A DNA stretch of 64,000 nucleotides from Hansschlegelia plantiphila (lineage in GTDB: Bacteria; Pseudomonadota; Alphaproteobacteria; Rhizobiales; Methylopilaceae): assembly GCF_027922265.1 (NCBI RefSeq), contig NZ_BSFI01000002.1, positions 186,001-250,000 of the forward strand, written 5' to 3'. The notes under the pieces were generated by a model, which saw only the letters and a program-made list of their open reading frames with translations, made no database searches and had not been told where the DNA came from. This document shows, in pieces, positions 32,105 to 44,653 of the stretch (the stretch's first letter is position 1; the number at the start of each line of letters is the position of its first letter). The position numbers and the translations under genes are program-made.

Positions 32105-33025
32105 ATGTCCAAGCACGTCGCCGTCCTGATGGGGGGCCTGTCCTCCGAGCGGCAGGTTTCGCTCTGGTCGGGAGAGGCCTGCGCCAAGGCGCTGGAAGGC
32201 GAGGGATTCCGGGTCACGCGGGTGGACGCCGGACGCGACCTGCCTGAGGTGCTGCACGCTCTCAAGCCCGACGTCGCGTTCAACGCGCTGCACGGCCGCT
32301 TCGGCGAGGACGGCACGGTTCAGGGCCTGCTGGAGGTGATGGGAATTCCCTACACCCACTCCGGCGTGCTGGCCTCGTCGCTCGCGATGCACAAGGAGAG
32401 GGCGAAGACGGTGATGGCGGCGGCGGGCGTCGCCGTGCCCCGCGGCAAAGTGGTCACACGAGCGGAAGCGGCCAAGGCCCATGTCCTGCCTCCGCCTTAC
32501 GTTCTCAAGCCCGTCGATGGGGGATCCTCTGTCGGTGTGCTGATTGTTAACGAAGACCATGAGCGACCGCCGCAGGAGCTCACCCGCTCCGACTGGCCGC
32601 ATGGCGAGAACCTGCTCGCCGAAAATTTCGTTGCAGGAAAAGAGCTTACCTGCGCCGTCCTGAATGGCGAACCGCTCGACGTGATCGAGATCGTGCCCGG
32701 CGAGGGCTGGTACGACTTCGAAGCGAAGTACGCCAAAGGTGGCTCGCGGCACGTTCTTCCGGCCGAAATTTCACCCTTTGTTTACCAACAGGTCCGAAAA
32801 CTGGCGGTAGCGGCGCACAACGCTCTCGGGTGCCGCGGGGTCAGCAGAGCCGATTTCCGTTTCGACGACCGCAAGGGCGGAACGGGCGAACTCGTCTGCC
32901 TCGAAGTGAACACGCAGCCCGGCATGACGGAGACGTCGCTCGTGCCGGAACTCGCCGCTTTTGTCGGCATGGGGTTTGGTGAGCTCGTTCGATGGCTAGT
33001 GGAGGACGCCTCCTTAGATCGCTAG
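32105..33025 (+). CDS. ddl: D-alanine:D-alanine ligase
   Basis: An ATP-grasp enzyme making D-Ala-D-Ala, the substrate of MurF. The 306-residue product has MGGLSSERQVSLWSG, HGRFGEDGTVQGLLE, YTHSGVLASSLAMHK, the ATP-grasp loop VLKPVDGGSSVGV, and C-terminal VNTQPGMTETSLVPE with Asn/Glu metal ligands. It starts with the ATG at 32105 after a GGGGGAACTGAG leader. The end overlaps ftsQ by 34 bases. Confidence 0.97.
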   Translation: MSKHVAVLMGGLSSERQVSLWSGEACAKALEGEGFRVTRVDAGRDLPEVLHALKPDVAFNALHGRFGEDGTVQGLLEVMGIPYTHSGVLASSLAMHKERAKTVMAAAGVAVPRGKVVTRAEAAKAHVLPPPYVLKPVDGGSSVGVLIVNEDHERPPQELTRSDWPHGENLLAENFVAGKELTCAVLNGEPLDVIEIVPGEGWYDFEAKYAKGGSRHVLPAEISPFVYQQVRKLAVAAHNALGCRGVSRADFRFDDRKGGTGELVCLEVNTQPGMTETSLVPELAAFVGMGFGELVRWLVEDASLDR

Positions 33026-34020
33026 AAGAGCCGCTCGCTCCGGCCGTGCGGATCCGCGCCGAGCGCGACCGCCCGACGCTGGTCTACAAGACCGACCCGA
33101 ATATGCGGGCGACGCATGACAGCGTCCGGCAGCCCCGCCCGGACCTCGACGACGTCGACGAGGTTATCGGCGCGAGCCGCTGGTCCAGCTTTCGCTTCAA
33201 GCTCGAGCGCGTCGCCCGCAAGCGCCGCGTCGGCCTCGCTCTCACCGCGGCCTTTTTCGCGGGAACCGGCGTCCTCGGCATGATCGACGGCGGGCATTGG
33301 CCCGTGGTCCGCGCAGAACTCCTGAATCTCCATGTCACGGCCGCGAACGCCTTCGGTTTCCGCGTCGTCGCGGTCCAGACCGAGGGGCAGAGCGCGCTGA
33401 CCGACGACGAGGTGCTGCTCGCGCTCGGCGTCAAGGACGACACCGCGCTGCCTTTCCTCGACGTCAAGGCCGCCCGCGAACGGCTGATGGAGAACCCGCT
33501 CGTCGAGGACGCGGCGGTCCGCAAGCTCTATCCCGACCGCGTCACCGTCCATCTCGTCGAGCGCAAGCCGTTCGCGCTGTGGCAGCACGACGGCAAGGTC
33601 CAGATCCTCGCCGCCGACGGCACCGCGATCGACGAGTTCCGTGATTCGCGCTTTGCGCATCTGCCGCTGGTGGTCGGTCCCGCCGCGAACGAGAAGGCCC
33701 AGGCGCTGCTCGACGCGCTCGACGCGGCTCCGAAGATCAAGGCGCAGACCTACGCCGCCGTGCTCGTCGCCGAGCGGCGCTGGAATCTGCGGCTGCGTTC
33801 GGGGGTCGAGGTCAAGCTGCCGGAGTCCGGCTTCGCCCCGGCGCTCGCCCGTCTCGAGGTGCTGCAGGAGCGCGACGACATCCTCTCCAGGTGGATCGCG
33901 GTCGTCGATCTGCGCTCGCCCGCCCGCACCGTCGTCCAGCTCTCTCCGGAGGCCGCCAGCATCATGGCCGACGCCGACAAGGCCGCCGCAAAGGCCAGAA
34001 AGAAGGCCGGCCAGACATGA
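32992..34020 (+). CDS. ftsQ: Cell division protein FtsQ
   Basis: A bitopic divisome protein. The 342-residue product has a long basic cytoplasmic N-terminus, one transmembrane segment (VGLALTAAFFAGTGVLGMI), a POTRA domain (FRVVAVQTEGQSALTDDEVL), and the beta domain with VRKLYPDRVTVHLVERKPFA and WQHDGKVQILAADG. It is longer than E. coli FtsQ, as is usual in Hyphomicrobiales. The ATG at 32992 lies inside ddl; a later start cannot be excluded. The stop overlaps the ftsA ATG. Confidence 0.94.
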   Translation: MASGGRLLRSLEEPLAPAVRIRAERDRPTLVYKTDPNMRATHDSVRQPRPDLDDVDEVIGASRWSSFRFKLERVARKRRVGLALTAAFFAGTGVLGMIDGGHWPVVRAELLNLHVTAANAFGFRVVAVQTEGQSALTDDEVLLALGVKDDTALPFLDVKAARERLMENPLVEDAAVRKLYPDRVTVHLVERKPFALWQHDGKVQILAADGTAIDEFRDSRFAHLPLVVGPAANEKAQALLDALDAAPKIKAQTYAAVLVAERRWNLRLRSGVEVKLPESGFAPALARLEVLQERDDILSRWIAVVDLRSPARTVVQLSPEAASIMADADKAAAKARKKAGQT

Positions 34021-35342
34021 GCGAAGCCTTTCCATACGGCGTCGTGCCGAAAATGCGTCCGCTGCCGGCCCGCCGCGCGGTGGTGGTGTCGGCGCTCGAC
34101 GTCGGCACCTCGAAGATCGCCTGCCTCGTGGCGCGTCTGCGCCCGACCGAAGCCGGCGACGCGCTGCCGGACCGCAGCCACATGGTGGAGCTGATCGGCA
34201 TCGGCCATCAGCGCTCGCGCGGCGTGAAGGGCGGCCAGGTCGTCGATATGGAGGCCGCCGAACAGGCGATCCGCCTCGCGGTCGACGCCGCCGAACGCAT
34301 GGCGGGCGTCCAGATCGAAAGCGTGATCCTTTCGGTCTCGGCCGGGCGGCTCGCGAGCGAGACCTTCCACGCCGAGGTCGGCATCGCCGGGCATCCGGTC
34401 GAGGACCGCGACATCCGTCGCGTGCTCCAGGCCGGCTGCGCCCACTCGGTGCGTCCGAACAGGGCGGTGGTGCATTCGATCGCGACCGGCTTCGGGCTCG
34501 ACGCCACGCGCGGCGTCAGGGATCCCCGCGGCATGGTGGGCCAGCATCTCGGCGTCGACATGCACATCGTCACAGCCGAGGGGGCGCCGCTCCGCAACCT
34601 GATGCTGTGCGTCGAGCGCTCGCATCTCAACGTCGAGACGATGGTCGCGGCGCCCTACGCCGCAGGTCTCGCCTCGCTGGTCGACGACGAGAGCGAAATG
34701 GGCGTGACGCTGGTCGACATGGGCGGCGGCGCGACATCGGTCGCGGTCTTTCAGGGCGGCAACCTCGTTCATTGCGACGCGATCGCGCTCGGCGGGCACC
34801 ACGTCACGCTCGATCTCGCCCGCGGCCTGTCGACCTCGATCGACGAGGCCGAGCGTCTGAAGACGCTGCACGCCAGCGTGTTCCCCTCGATCGCCGACGA
34901 GCGCGAGCAGATTGCGGTCACTCCGGTCGGAGAAAACGAGCCGGAAGCCGCGACCTATCTGCCGAAGTCGATGATCGTGAAGATCGTGAAGCCCCGCGTC
35001 GAGGAGACGCTGGAGCTGGTAAGGGACCGTCTCAGGGCGTCCGGCTACGGCGCCGAGGCGCGCCGCGTGGTGCTGACGGGCGGCGCCTGTCAGCTTACCG
35101 GTCTGCCGGAGCTCGCGAGACGAATTCTGGACAGGCCGGTCCGCATCGGTCGCCCGCTGGGCGTCCGCGGGCTGCCCGAAGCGGCGAAGGGGCCGGCCTT
35201 CGCGGCCGGGCTCGGGCTGCTGGTCTTCCCGCAGGTGGCGGCGCTCGAACATGTCGATCCGCGGCGCATGCGGCGAGGCGGCTCGACGCAGAAGAACACA
35301 TACATCCACCGCGTCGGGCGGTGGCTGAAAGAGAGTTTCTGA
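34017..35342 (+). CDS. ftsA: Cell division protein FtsA
   Basis: An actin-like ATPase that tethers FtsZ to the membrane. The 441-residue product shows VVSALDVGTSKIACLVARL (phosphate 1), the 1C domain with VESVILSVSAG-like SVILSVSAGRLASE, DMGGGATSVAVF (phosphate 2) and VVLTGGACQLTGLPEL (adenosine motif). The C-terminal amphipathic helix is VGRWLKESF. It starts with the ATG at 34017 overlapping the ftsQ stop. Confidence 0.96.
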   Translation: MSEAFPYGVVPKMRPLPARRAVVVSALDVGTSKIACLVARLRPTEAGDALPDRSHMVELIGIGHQRSRGVKGGQVVDMEAAEQAIRLAVDAAERMAGVQIESVILSVSAGRLASETFHAEVGIAGHPVEDRDIRRVLQAGCAHSVRPNRAVVHSIATGFGLDATRGVRDPRGMVGQHLGVDMHIVTAEGAPLRNLMLCVERSHLNVETMVAAPYAAGLASLVDDESEMGVTLVDMGGGATSVAVFQGGNLVHCDAIALGGHHVTLDLARGLSTSIDEAERLKTLHASVFPSIADEREQIAVTPVGENEPEAATYLPKSMIVKIVKPRVEETLELVRDRLRASGYGAEARRVVLTGGACQLTGLPELARRILDRPVRIGRPLGVRGLPEAAKGPAFAAGLGLLVFPQVAALEHVDPRRMRRGGSTQKNTYIHRVGRWLKESF

Positions 35343-35448
35343 CCGGCGGCGCGGCGGCCGACGGTCGGGATGGGGCCTTGCGCGCCCCCCGAACGCCGAA
35401 ACTGAAGTGGCACTCGCCGGGATGGCGCGACAACCTTAGAGGCATGCG

Positions 35449-37128
35449 ATGACGATCAACCTGAAGATGCCGGACATCCGGGAGCTCAAGCCCCGCATCA
35501 CCGTGTTCGGCTGCGGCGGAGCCGGCGGCAACGCCGTCAACAACATGATCGAGGCCGGCCTCGTTGGCGTCGACTTCGTGGTCGCCAACACCGACGCGCA
35601 GGCGCTGACCCTGTCGAAGGCCGAGCGCATCATCCAGATGGGCGTGCAGGTCACCGAGGGTCTCGGCGCCGGGTCGCAGCCGGAAGTCGGCCGCGCCGCG
35701 GCCGAAGAAGTCATCGACGAGATCCGCGACCACCTCTCCGGCGCGCACATGGCCTTCATCACCGCGGGCATGGGCGGCGGCACCGGCACGGGCGCCGCGC
35801 CCGTCATCGCCCGCGCCGCGCGCGAGGCCGGCATCCTCACCGTCGGCGTCGTCACCAAGCCGTTCCACTTCGAAGGCATGCGCCGGATGAAGACGGCGGA
35901 AGCCGGCATCGAGGAGCTGCAGAAGGCGGTCGACACCCTCATCGTCATTCCGAACCAGAACCTGTTCCGGGTCGCGAACGAGCGCACCACCTTCGCCGAC
36001 GCCTTCGCGATGGCCGACCAGGTGCTCTACTCGGGCGTCGCCTGCATCACGGACCTGATGGTCAAGGAAGGCCTCATCAACCTCGACTTCGCCGACGTCC
36101 GCGCGATCATGCGCGAGATGGGCAAGGCGATGATGGGCACGGGCGAAGCCTCCGGCGACAAGCGCGCCGTCCAGGCCGCCGAAGCCGCGATCGCCAACCC
36201 GCTGCTCGACGACGTCTCGATGAAGGGCGCCCGCGGCCTGCTGATCTCGATCACCGGCGGCAACGACCTGACGCTCTACGAAGTCGACGAAGCCGCCACC
36301 CGCATCCGCGAGGAGGTCGATTCGGAGGCCAACATCATCCTCGGCGCCACCTTCGACGAGAGCCTCGACGGCATCATCCGGGTTTCGGTCGTCGCGACCG
36401 GCATCGACCACATCTTCGAGCAGGGCCAGCAGAGCCCCGCCGAGCAGCGCATCGCCGAGCTCGCCGGCCGCTTCAAGCAGCCGGCGCCCGCGACCCGCAG
36501 CCCCGAGCCGGCCCCGCTTCCGACCTTCCGCGCGCCGACGCAGTCCGCGGAAGCCCAGCCCGAGGCCAACCACTACGACGCCCAGGTCGTCGCCGCGATC
36601 GAGGACGTCACCATCCGCGCCGCCGCTCCGAAGCAGCCGGTGATGATGGAGCAGCATCACCACGAGGAAGAGCAGATCGAGGAAGACCACGGCCACGAGC
36701 AGCCCTTCATCCCGCCGCACGCCGAGCGCCCGGCCTCCCGCGCGCCGCGCATGCCGCAGATCGAAGACCTGCCGATGCCGGTCCAGCAGCAGCTCCGCGC
36801 GAATCGCGAGCAGGCGGAAGCCGCGGCCGCTCCTGACCGCAAGCGCATGACCCTGCTGCAGCGCCTGGCCAACGGCCTCGGCCGCCACCAGGAGGAAGAG
36901 CACGCTCAGCACGCTCCGCAGCAGGCCTACCAGGCGCCGCAGCAGCCGCCGGTTCAGCAGCGTCCGCAGGCGCCGCATCCGGACCTCGCCCGTCGCCCGC
37001 AGGCTCCGGTCCATCGTCAGTCGGCCGGTCAGTATGACCAGCAGGGCCGCGCTCCGGCCCCGCATCCCCGCGGCCTCGAGGACGATCAGCTCGAGATCCC
37101 GGCGTTCCTCCGCCGCCAGGCGAACTGA
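35449..37128 (+). CDS. ftsZ: Cell division protein FtsZ
   Basis: The tubulin-like GTPase forming the Z-ring. The 559-residue product has [19 protein letters not shown], the tubulin signature [15 protein letters not shown], and the T7 loop [11 protein letters not shown]. An unusually long Gln/Pro/His/Glu-rich linker (about residues 320-540) follows, and the conserved C-terminal peptide [13 protein letters not shown] binds FtsA and partners. Long linkers are typical of alphaproteobacterial FtsZ. The start is the ATG at 35449. The 106-base gap after ftsA could hold an ftsZ promoter, but no clear boxes were seen. A terminator follows. Confidence 0.98.
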   Translation: MTINLKMPDIRELKPRITVFGCGGAGGNAVNNMIEAGLVGVDFVVANTDAQALTLSKAERIIQMGVQVTEGLGAGSQPEVGRAAAEEVIDEIRDHLSGAHMAFITAGMGGGTGTGAAPVIARAAREAGILTVGVVTKPFHFEGMRRMKTAEAGIEELQKAVDTLIVIPNQNLFRVANERTTFADAFAMADQVLYSGVACITDLMVKEGLINLDFADVRAIMREMGKAMMGTGEASGDKRAVQAAEAAIANPLLDDVSMKGARGLLISITGGNDLTLYEVDEAATRIREEVDSEANIILGATFDESLDGIIRVSVVATGIDHIFEQGQQSPAEQRIAELAGRFKQPAPATRSPEPAPLPTFRAPTQSAEAQPEANHYDAQVVAAIEDVTIRAAAPKQPVMMEQHHHEEEQIEEDHGHEQPFIPPHAERPASRAPRMPQIEDLPMPVQQQLRANREQAEAAAAPDRKRMTLLQRLANGLGRHQEEEHAQHAPQQAYQAPQQPPVQQRPQAPHPDLARRPQAPVHRQSAGQYDQQGRAPAPHPRGLEDDQLEIPAFLRRQAN

Positions 37129-37148
37129 ACTGGACTGAACACCCCTGA

Positions 37149-37184
37149 AACACCCGGATCGCGCCAGCGGTCCGGGTGTTTTCG
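37149..37184 (+). terminator. Intrinsic terminator of the dcw cluster
   Basis: A 10-bp stem (AACACCCGGA 37149-37158, TCCGGGTGTT 37171-37180) followed by TTTT-rich sequence, 20 bases after the ftsZ stop. It marks the end of the cell-wall/division operon. Confidence 0.9.
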
Positions 37185-37237
37185 TCGCAAGATCCTCGGG
37201 GGTCGAACTGCCCATCGCATACAGCGAGAGAGTCAGC

Positions 37238-37266
37238 TTGATTTTAAGTATATAATCCTATAGAAT
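37238..37266 (+). promoter_or_regulatory. Sigma-70-like promoter of the AT-rich island
   Basis: TTGATT (37238-37243), a 17-base spacer, then TAGAAT (37261-37266), lying in an AT-rich stretch that is unlike the surrounding genome. A second TATAAT string lies in the spacer at 37251. The next gene starts 40 bases downstream with a strong GAGGAGGGG ribosome site. Confidence 0.5.
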
Positions 37267-37305
37267 TGCCCTCCGACTTCAAAGCGATCGAGGAGGGGAA
37301 CGTCC

Positions 37306-37686
37306 ATGATTGGACAGCGGTTCACGGGTCTGAGATCGGATGTCGCTTCCGATCGGCTTAGGCACAAATTCTTAGTCTACCGGCTCCGGTTCAAAGGCGG
37401 TTTCGATCCAAATCAGCCCCGGGTCCCACGTGGAGAATCAACAGCGGGTCAGTGGGCAGGCGAGCGGTCGACCATCAATCTCGTCCAAGATCCGCCTATC
37501 TCGGCGCAGCGTACCCGGCAAAGTCGTTTGCGGACAGCAATGGCGTCCCAAGCTGATTGCGACGAACAGTATAAGAGAGATGTATTCCACTGTAAGATGG
37601 TCGGTCTCAGTTCGTGTTATGCTCAGGCTATGGTGAGGCTCGTCGCTTGTGAAAGAGGCCATACAATTCCGTCGTTAAACTATTGA
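37306..37686 (+). CDS. Candidate polymorphic-toxin-like Cys-rich protein
   Basis: A 126-residue protein from a low-GC island. Residues 34-50 contain the linker DPNQPRVPRG...GQW, of a kind that I recall preceding toxin domains in rhizobial and phage-associated proteins. The C-terminal part holds four spaced Cys (85, 96, 104, 115) in the order CDEQY..., HCKM, SCYAQA, ACERG, and ends IPSLNY, resembling C-terminal domains of alphaproteobacterial polymorphic toxins. No signal peptide was seen. A strong GAGGAGGGG ribosome site precedes the ATG. The next gene begins 7 bases later. Toxin activity is inference; it may be a truncated remnant. Confidence 0.6.
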   Translation: MIGQRFTGLRSDVASDRLRHKFLVYRLRFKGGFDPNQPRVPRGESTAGQWAGERSTINLVQDPPISAQRTRQSRLRTAMASQADCDEQYKRDVFHCKMVGLSSCYAQAMVRLVACERGHTIPSLNY

Positions 37687-37693
37687 GGATAAT

Positions 37694-38020
37694 ATGATAA
37701 TTGGCCATAGAATTCTCAAACTTTCGAATAGTGTGGATGTCAATGTGCGGATTTTTCTTCCTGTATTTCAGGACGGGCATTGGAGCTGCAGTTATGAAAT
37801 TGAATGGCCTGATGAAATGCGCGCAAGTTCAGGTTTTGGCGTAGACTCGATGCAGGCGATTTATCTGACGCTGCAGAAAATCGGCCATGAAATCTATATG
37901 AGCGAGCACCACGCCTCGGGCGAGCTCGCATGGTCGACGGTCGTAGCGGGATATGGGTTTCCCGTGCCGCGCAACGACAGGGATATTCTGGTCGGGGACG
38001 ACAAGCGCTTCGACGGTTGA
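37694..38020 (+). CDS. DUF6968-like protein, candidate immunity partner
   Basis: A 108-residue acidic cytosolic-looking protein. The segments WSCSYEIEWPDEMR, GVDSMQAIYLTLQKIGHEIY, LAWSTVVAGYGFPVPRN and LVGDDKRFDG fit what I recall of the DUF6968 family of small alphaproteobacterial proteins. The start is an ATG with GAGGA upstream, 7 bases after the Cys-rich gene. The first half is AT-rich (19 of 60 bases G or C in 37681-37740). The tight pairing, size and composition fit an immunity protein; the role is inferred. Confidence 0.6.
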   Translation: MIIGHRILKLSNSVDVNVRIFLPVFQDGHWSCSYEIEWPDEMRASSGFGVDSMQAIYLTLQKIGHEIYMSEHHASGELAWSTVVAGYGFPVPRNDRDILVGDDKRFDG

Positions 38021-38042
38021 GCCCATCTGATTGCTGGTCACA

Positions 38043-38111
38043 CGCGAGGACGGCGGACATCTGGGTTGTGGCGCTCGGGGCTTGCGCTTGTGAACGCGTC
38101 CGCCGTCCGCG
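38043..38111. repeat. Long-looped inverted repeat after the AT-rich island
   Basis: Left arm CGCGAGGACGGCGGAC (38043-38058) and right arm GTCCGCCGTCCGCG (38098-38111) pair with one mismatch or bulge around a 39-base loop. It lies in the 205-base gap between the DUF6968-like gene and bamD. It may end the island transcript or mark its edge; the rest of this gap shows nothing else recognisable. Confidence 0.45.
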
Positions 38112-38225
38112 TGGCGCCCAACCGGGCTTTCGGCTATAGACATCCGCGTCGGCGTCTGCATCTTCGCGCCGTGGGTCGGCGCGAGCTGGTCCGACGTCTG
38201 TTGAATCGGATTATGAGGCTCCCCG

Positions 38226-39086
38226 ATGGTGGTGCGTACGCCCTCTCGATCGGCTCCCGCGGGAGCACGCCGCGCGTTCCGCCTCGCGCTTGCGCTATCC
38301 GCGGCGCTGCCGATCGCCGGGTGCTCGATGTTCAGCGACAAGAAGGACGACGTCGCGCCCGACGAGCCGGCCGACAAGCTTTACAATGAGGGCCTCAGCG
38401 GCCTGGACGGCGGCGATTACGCCGCCGCCAACAAGAAGTTCGCCGAGGTCGACCGTCAGCACCCCTATACCGACTGGGGTCGCAAATCGATTTTGATGAC
38501 GACCTACGCCAGCTATCGCAGCGGCAAATACGAAGACGCGATCAGCAGCGGAAACCGCTACGTCCAGCAGCATCCGACGAGCCCGGACGCGGCCTATGCG
38601 CAATATCTCGTGGCGATGTCCTATTACAATCAGGTTCCGGACGTCAGCCGCGACCAGGAGCGCACCCGCAAGTCCGTCGACGCCTTCGAGGAGTTGATCC
38701 GCCGCTGGCCGACCAGCGAATACGCCGACACCGCGCGCCGTCGCGTGGCGGTCGCGCGCGACCAGCTCGCCGGCAAGGAGATGCAGGTCGGACGGTTCTA
38801 TCTCCAGCGGCGCGACTACACCGGCGCGATCAACCGGTTCCGCGTCGTCGTCAGCCAGTACCAGAAGACCCGCCACGTCGAGGAGGCGCTGCACCGGCTC
38901 GTCGAGGCCTATATGGCGCTCGGCATCGTCGACGAGGCGCAGACGGCGGCCGCCATTCTCGGCCACAACTATCCGGACAGCGAGTGGTACAAGGCGAGCT
39001 ACGCGCTGATGACCTCCAACGGCCTCAAGCCGCAGGAGAACACCGGCTCCTGGATCAGCCGCGCCTTCCACGGCGTCATCGGCTGA
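38226..39086 (+). CDS. bamD: Outer membrane protein assembly factor BamD
   Basis: An essential lipoprotein of the BAM complex that inserts beta-barrel proteins. The 286-residue product has a signal with lipobox IAGC (Cys33) after a rather long basic N-region, then about five TPR-like repeats (PADKLYNEGLSGLDGGDYAA, KYEDAISSGNRYVQQHPTS, YNQVPDVSRDQERTRKSVDA, NRFRVVVSQYQKTRHVEEAL). The start is the ATG at 38226 with GAGG 7 bases upstream. In rhizobial relatives it follows lpxC, which is absent here. Confidence 0.95.
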   Translation: MVVRTPSRSAPAGARRAFRLALALSAALPIAGCSMFSDKKDDVAPDEPADKLYNEGLSGLDGGDYAAANKKFAEVDRQHPYTDWGRKSILMTTYASYRSGKYEDAISSGNRYVQQHPTSPDAAYAQYLVAMSYYNQVPDVSRDQERTRKSVDAFEELIRRWPTSEYADTARRRVAVARDQLAGKEMQVGRFYLQRRDYTGAINRFRVVVSQYQKTRHVEEALHRLVEAYMALGIVDEAQTAAAILGHNYPDSEWYKASYALMTSNGLKPQENTGSWISRAFHGVIG

Positions 39087-39117
39087 CGACGCTTAATCGG
39101 ATGTGCCGGGAAAACTC

Positions 39118-39204
39118 CGTCATGCCCGTTTTTGCGGGCATCCACGACTTCGACGTAGCGCTCTGCGATCAAGTCGTGGATACCCGGCTACGCCGGGCAT
39201 GACG
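39118..39204. repeat. Intergenic palindromic repeat between bamD and recN
   Basis: A near-symmetric element. CCGTCATGCCCG...GCGGGCATCCACGACTT at the left is mirrored by AAGTCGTGGATACCC...GGGCATGACGACC at the right, each half having its own hairpin. It matches, from memory, the widespread 'cgtcatgcccg...gcatccacg' dispersed repeat class of alphaproteobacteria. It sits 31 bases after bamD. Confidence 0.75.
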
Positions 39205-39241
39205 ACCAAGGCTCCATAAGAGTTCCGGCGCGGGAGGCCCC

Positions 39242-43026
<3,785 letters not shown>

Positions 43027-43103
43027 CGCAGGCGTTCCGACCGCCTGCGGATCTTCCGCGCCGCGCGGACCGCGCCCCGCTGCGGTTCGCCCCCTGAGAA
43101 AAC

Positions 43104-43128
43104 GGAACATCCCGGCGCATTCGACGTT
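43104..43128 (+). promoter_or_regulatory. EcfG-type general-stress promoter of otsA
   Basis: GGAAC (43104-43108), 16 bases, CGTT (43125-43128): a full match to the alphaproteobacterial EcfG consensus GGAAC-N16/17-CGTT. The predicted transcript would begin near 43137, about 75 bases before the otsA ATG. Trehalose synthesis genes are known members of this regulon in Hyphomicrobiales, which supports the call. Confidence 0.65.
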
Positions 43129-43212
43129 AGTCTGTCGAGCGATGACAAGAATCAATACGATCCCAGCGCCCCGGAAAACCCGGCTCGGCGCTCGAACCGG
43201 GGAGTCCGGCTG

Positions 43213-44634
43213 ATGGGCCGCCTCGTCGTCGTCTCGAATCGCGTCCCCGCTCCGAAGCCCGGCACCCCTCCAGCGGGCGGCCTCGCGGTCGCGCTCGCCG
43301 GCGCGATGCAGGAGCGCGGCGGCATCTGGTTCGGCTGGAGCGGACGCACGCTGCCGCCGAGCGCTCCGGAGCCCGAAGAGCCGGAGATGGTCGAAAACGG
43401 CGGCGTCACCTACGCGCTCGTCGATCTCTCCGAACGTGATCTCCAGGACTATTACGCCGGCTTCTCCAACCGGATGCTGTGGCCGCTGCTGCACTACCGG
43501 ATGGACCTGACCGAGTTCACCCGCGTCGCGCTTGGAGGCTACTACCGGGTCAACAAACTGTTCGCCCGGCTGCTCGCCCCGAAGATCGAGCCCGACGACG
43601 CGATCTGGGTGCACGACTACCATCTGATCCCGATGGCGGCGGAGCTCAGGGCCTCGGGGCTGAAGAACCGCCTGGGCTTCTTCCTCCACATCCCGTTCCC
43701 GCCGCCCGACATCCTCACCGTGCTGCCGAATCACGCCGACCTCGTGCGCGGGCTCGCCGCCTACGACGTTGTCGGCTTCCAGACACCGAACGACGTCGAG
43801 AACTTCGAGACCTATGTCCGCCGCGAAGGCGTCGGCCGGCGCGTGTCGGCGGGACGTTTCGTCGTGCACGGCCGCTCGATCAGGGTCGCGGACTTCCCCG
43901 TCGGCATCGAGACCAAGAGCTTCGCGGCGACGGCCGCGTTGGCCGGCCGGCATCCGCTCGTCAAGCGGATGCGCGAGAGCATGGTCGGGCGAGAGCTGAT
44001 CATCGGCGTCGACCGGCTCGACTATTCCAAGGGCATCGCCGAACGCATCCAGGCCTACGAGACGTTCCTGACGCTCGACGAGAGCTGGCGTGGCCGCTGC
44101 ACGCTGCTTCAGGTGACGCCCAAGTCACGCGGCGACGTTCCGGAATACGCCGCGATGGAGCGGGAGGTCGCGGAGCTCGCCGGCCGCGTCAACGGCGCCC
44201 ACGCCGATCTCGACTGGACGCCCATCCGCTACGTCAACCGCACCATCGGCCGCAACACGCTGGCGGGGCTCTACAGGCTCGCGCGCGTCGGCCTCGTGAC
44301 GCCGCTGCGCGACGGCATGAACCTCGTCGCCAAGGAATATGTCGCAGCCCAGGATCCCGAGGATCCCGGCGTCCTGATGCTGTCGCGGTTCGCAGGCGCG
44401 GCGCACGAGCTCGACGGGGCGCTGATCACCAACCCTTACGACGTCGACGGCACCGCCGGCGCGCTTGCGCGCGCGCTCGACATGCCGCTCGATGAGCGCC
44501 TGGACCGATGGAAGCGCATGTATCAGCGGATCGAGGCGCGCGACGTGAACTGGTGGCGCAAGAGCTTCCTCGACGCGCTCGAGGAGAAAGACGCAGCCGT
44601 GGCCGATCGTCCGCAGATCGCCGTGGTGAGGTGA
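43213..44634 (+). CDS. otsA: Alpha,alpha-trehalose-phosphate synthase
   Basis: A GT20 enzyme making trehalose 6-phosphate from UDP-glucose and glucose 6-phosphate. The 473-residue product begins [17 protein letters not shown] and has [34 protein letters not shown], the donor site [18 protein letters not shown] and [18 protein letters not shown]. The start is the ATG at 43213. otsB is not in the window next to it. The EcfG-type promoter upstream points to induction under general stress. It is convergent with moaA. Confidence 0.97.
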   Translation: MGRLVVVSNRVPAPKPGTPPAGGLAVALAGAMQERGGIWFGWSGRTLPPSAPEPEEPEMVENGGVTYALVDLSERDLQDYYAGFSNRMLWPLLHYRMDLTEFTRVALGGYYRVNKLFARLLAPKIEPDDAIWVHDYHLIPMAAELRASGLKNRLGFFLHIPFPPPDILTVLPNHADLVRGLAAYDVVGFQTPNDVENFETYVRREGVGRRVSAGRFVVHGRSIRVADFPVGIETKSFAATAALAGRHPLVKRMRESMVGRELIIGVDRLDYSKGIAERIQAYETFLTLDESWRGRCTLLQVTPKSRGDVPEYAAMEREVAELAGRVNGAHADLDWTPIRYVNRTIGRNTLAGLYRLARVGLVTPLRDGMNLVAKEYVAAQDPEDPGVLMLSRFAGAAHELDGALITNPYDVDGTAGALARALDMPLDERLDRWKRMYQRIEARDVNWWRKSFLDALEEKDAAVADRPQIAVVR

Positions 44635-44653
44635 GGCCGGAGCGCCGCCTGGT

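Noticed and set aside
35390..35430. TGGCAC string before ftsZ suggesting a sigma-54 promoter
   Set aside because: The matching TTGC-type -12 element is absent at the required spacing.
37251..37256. Perfect TATAAT in the island as the -10 box
   Set aside because: No -35-like hexamer lies 16-18 bases upstream; TTGATT-N17-TAGAAT nearby is a better pair.
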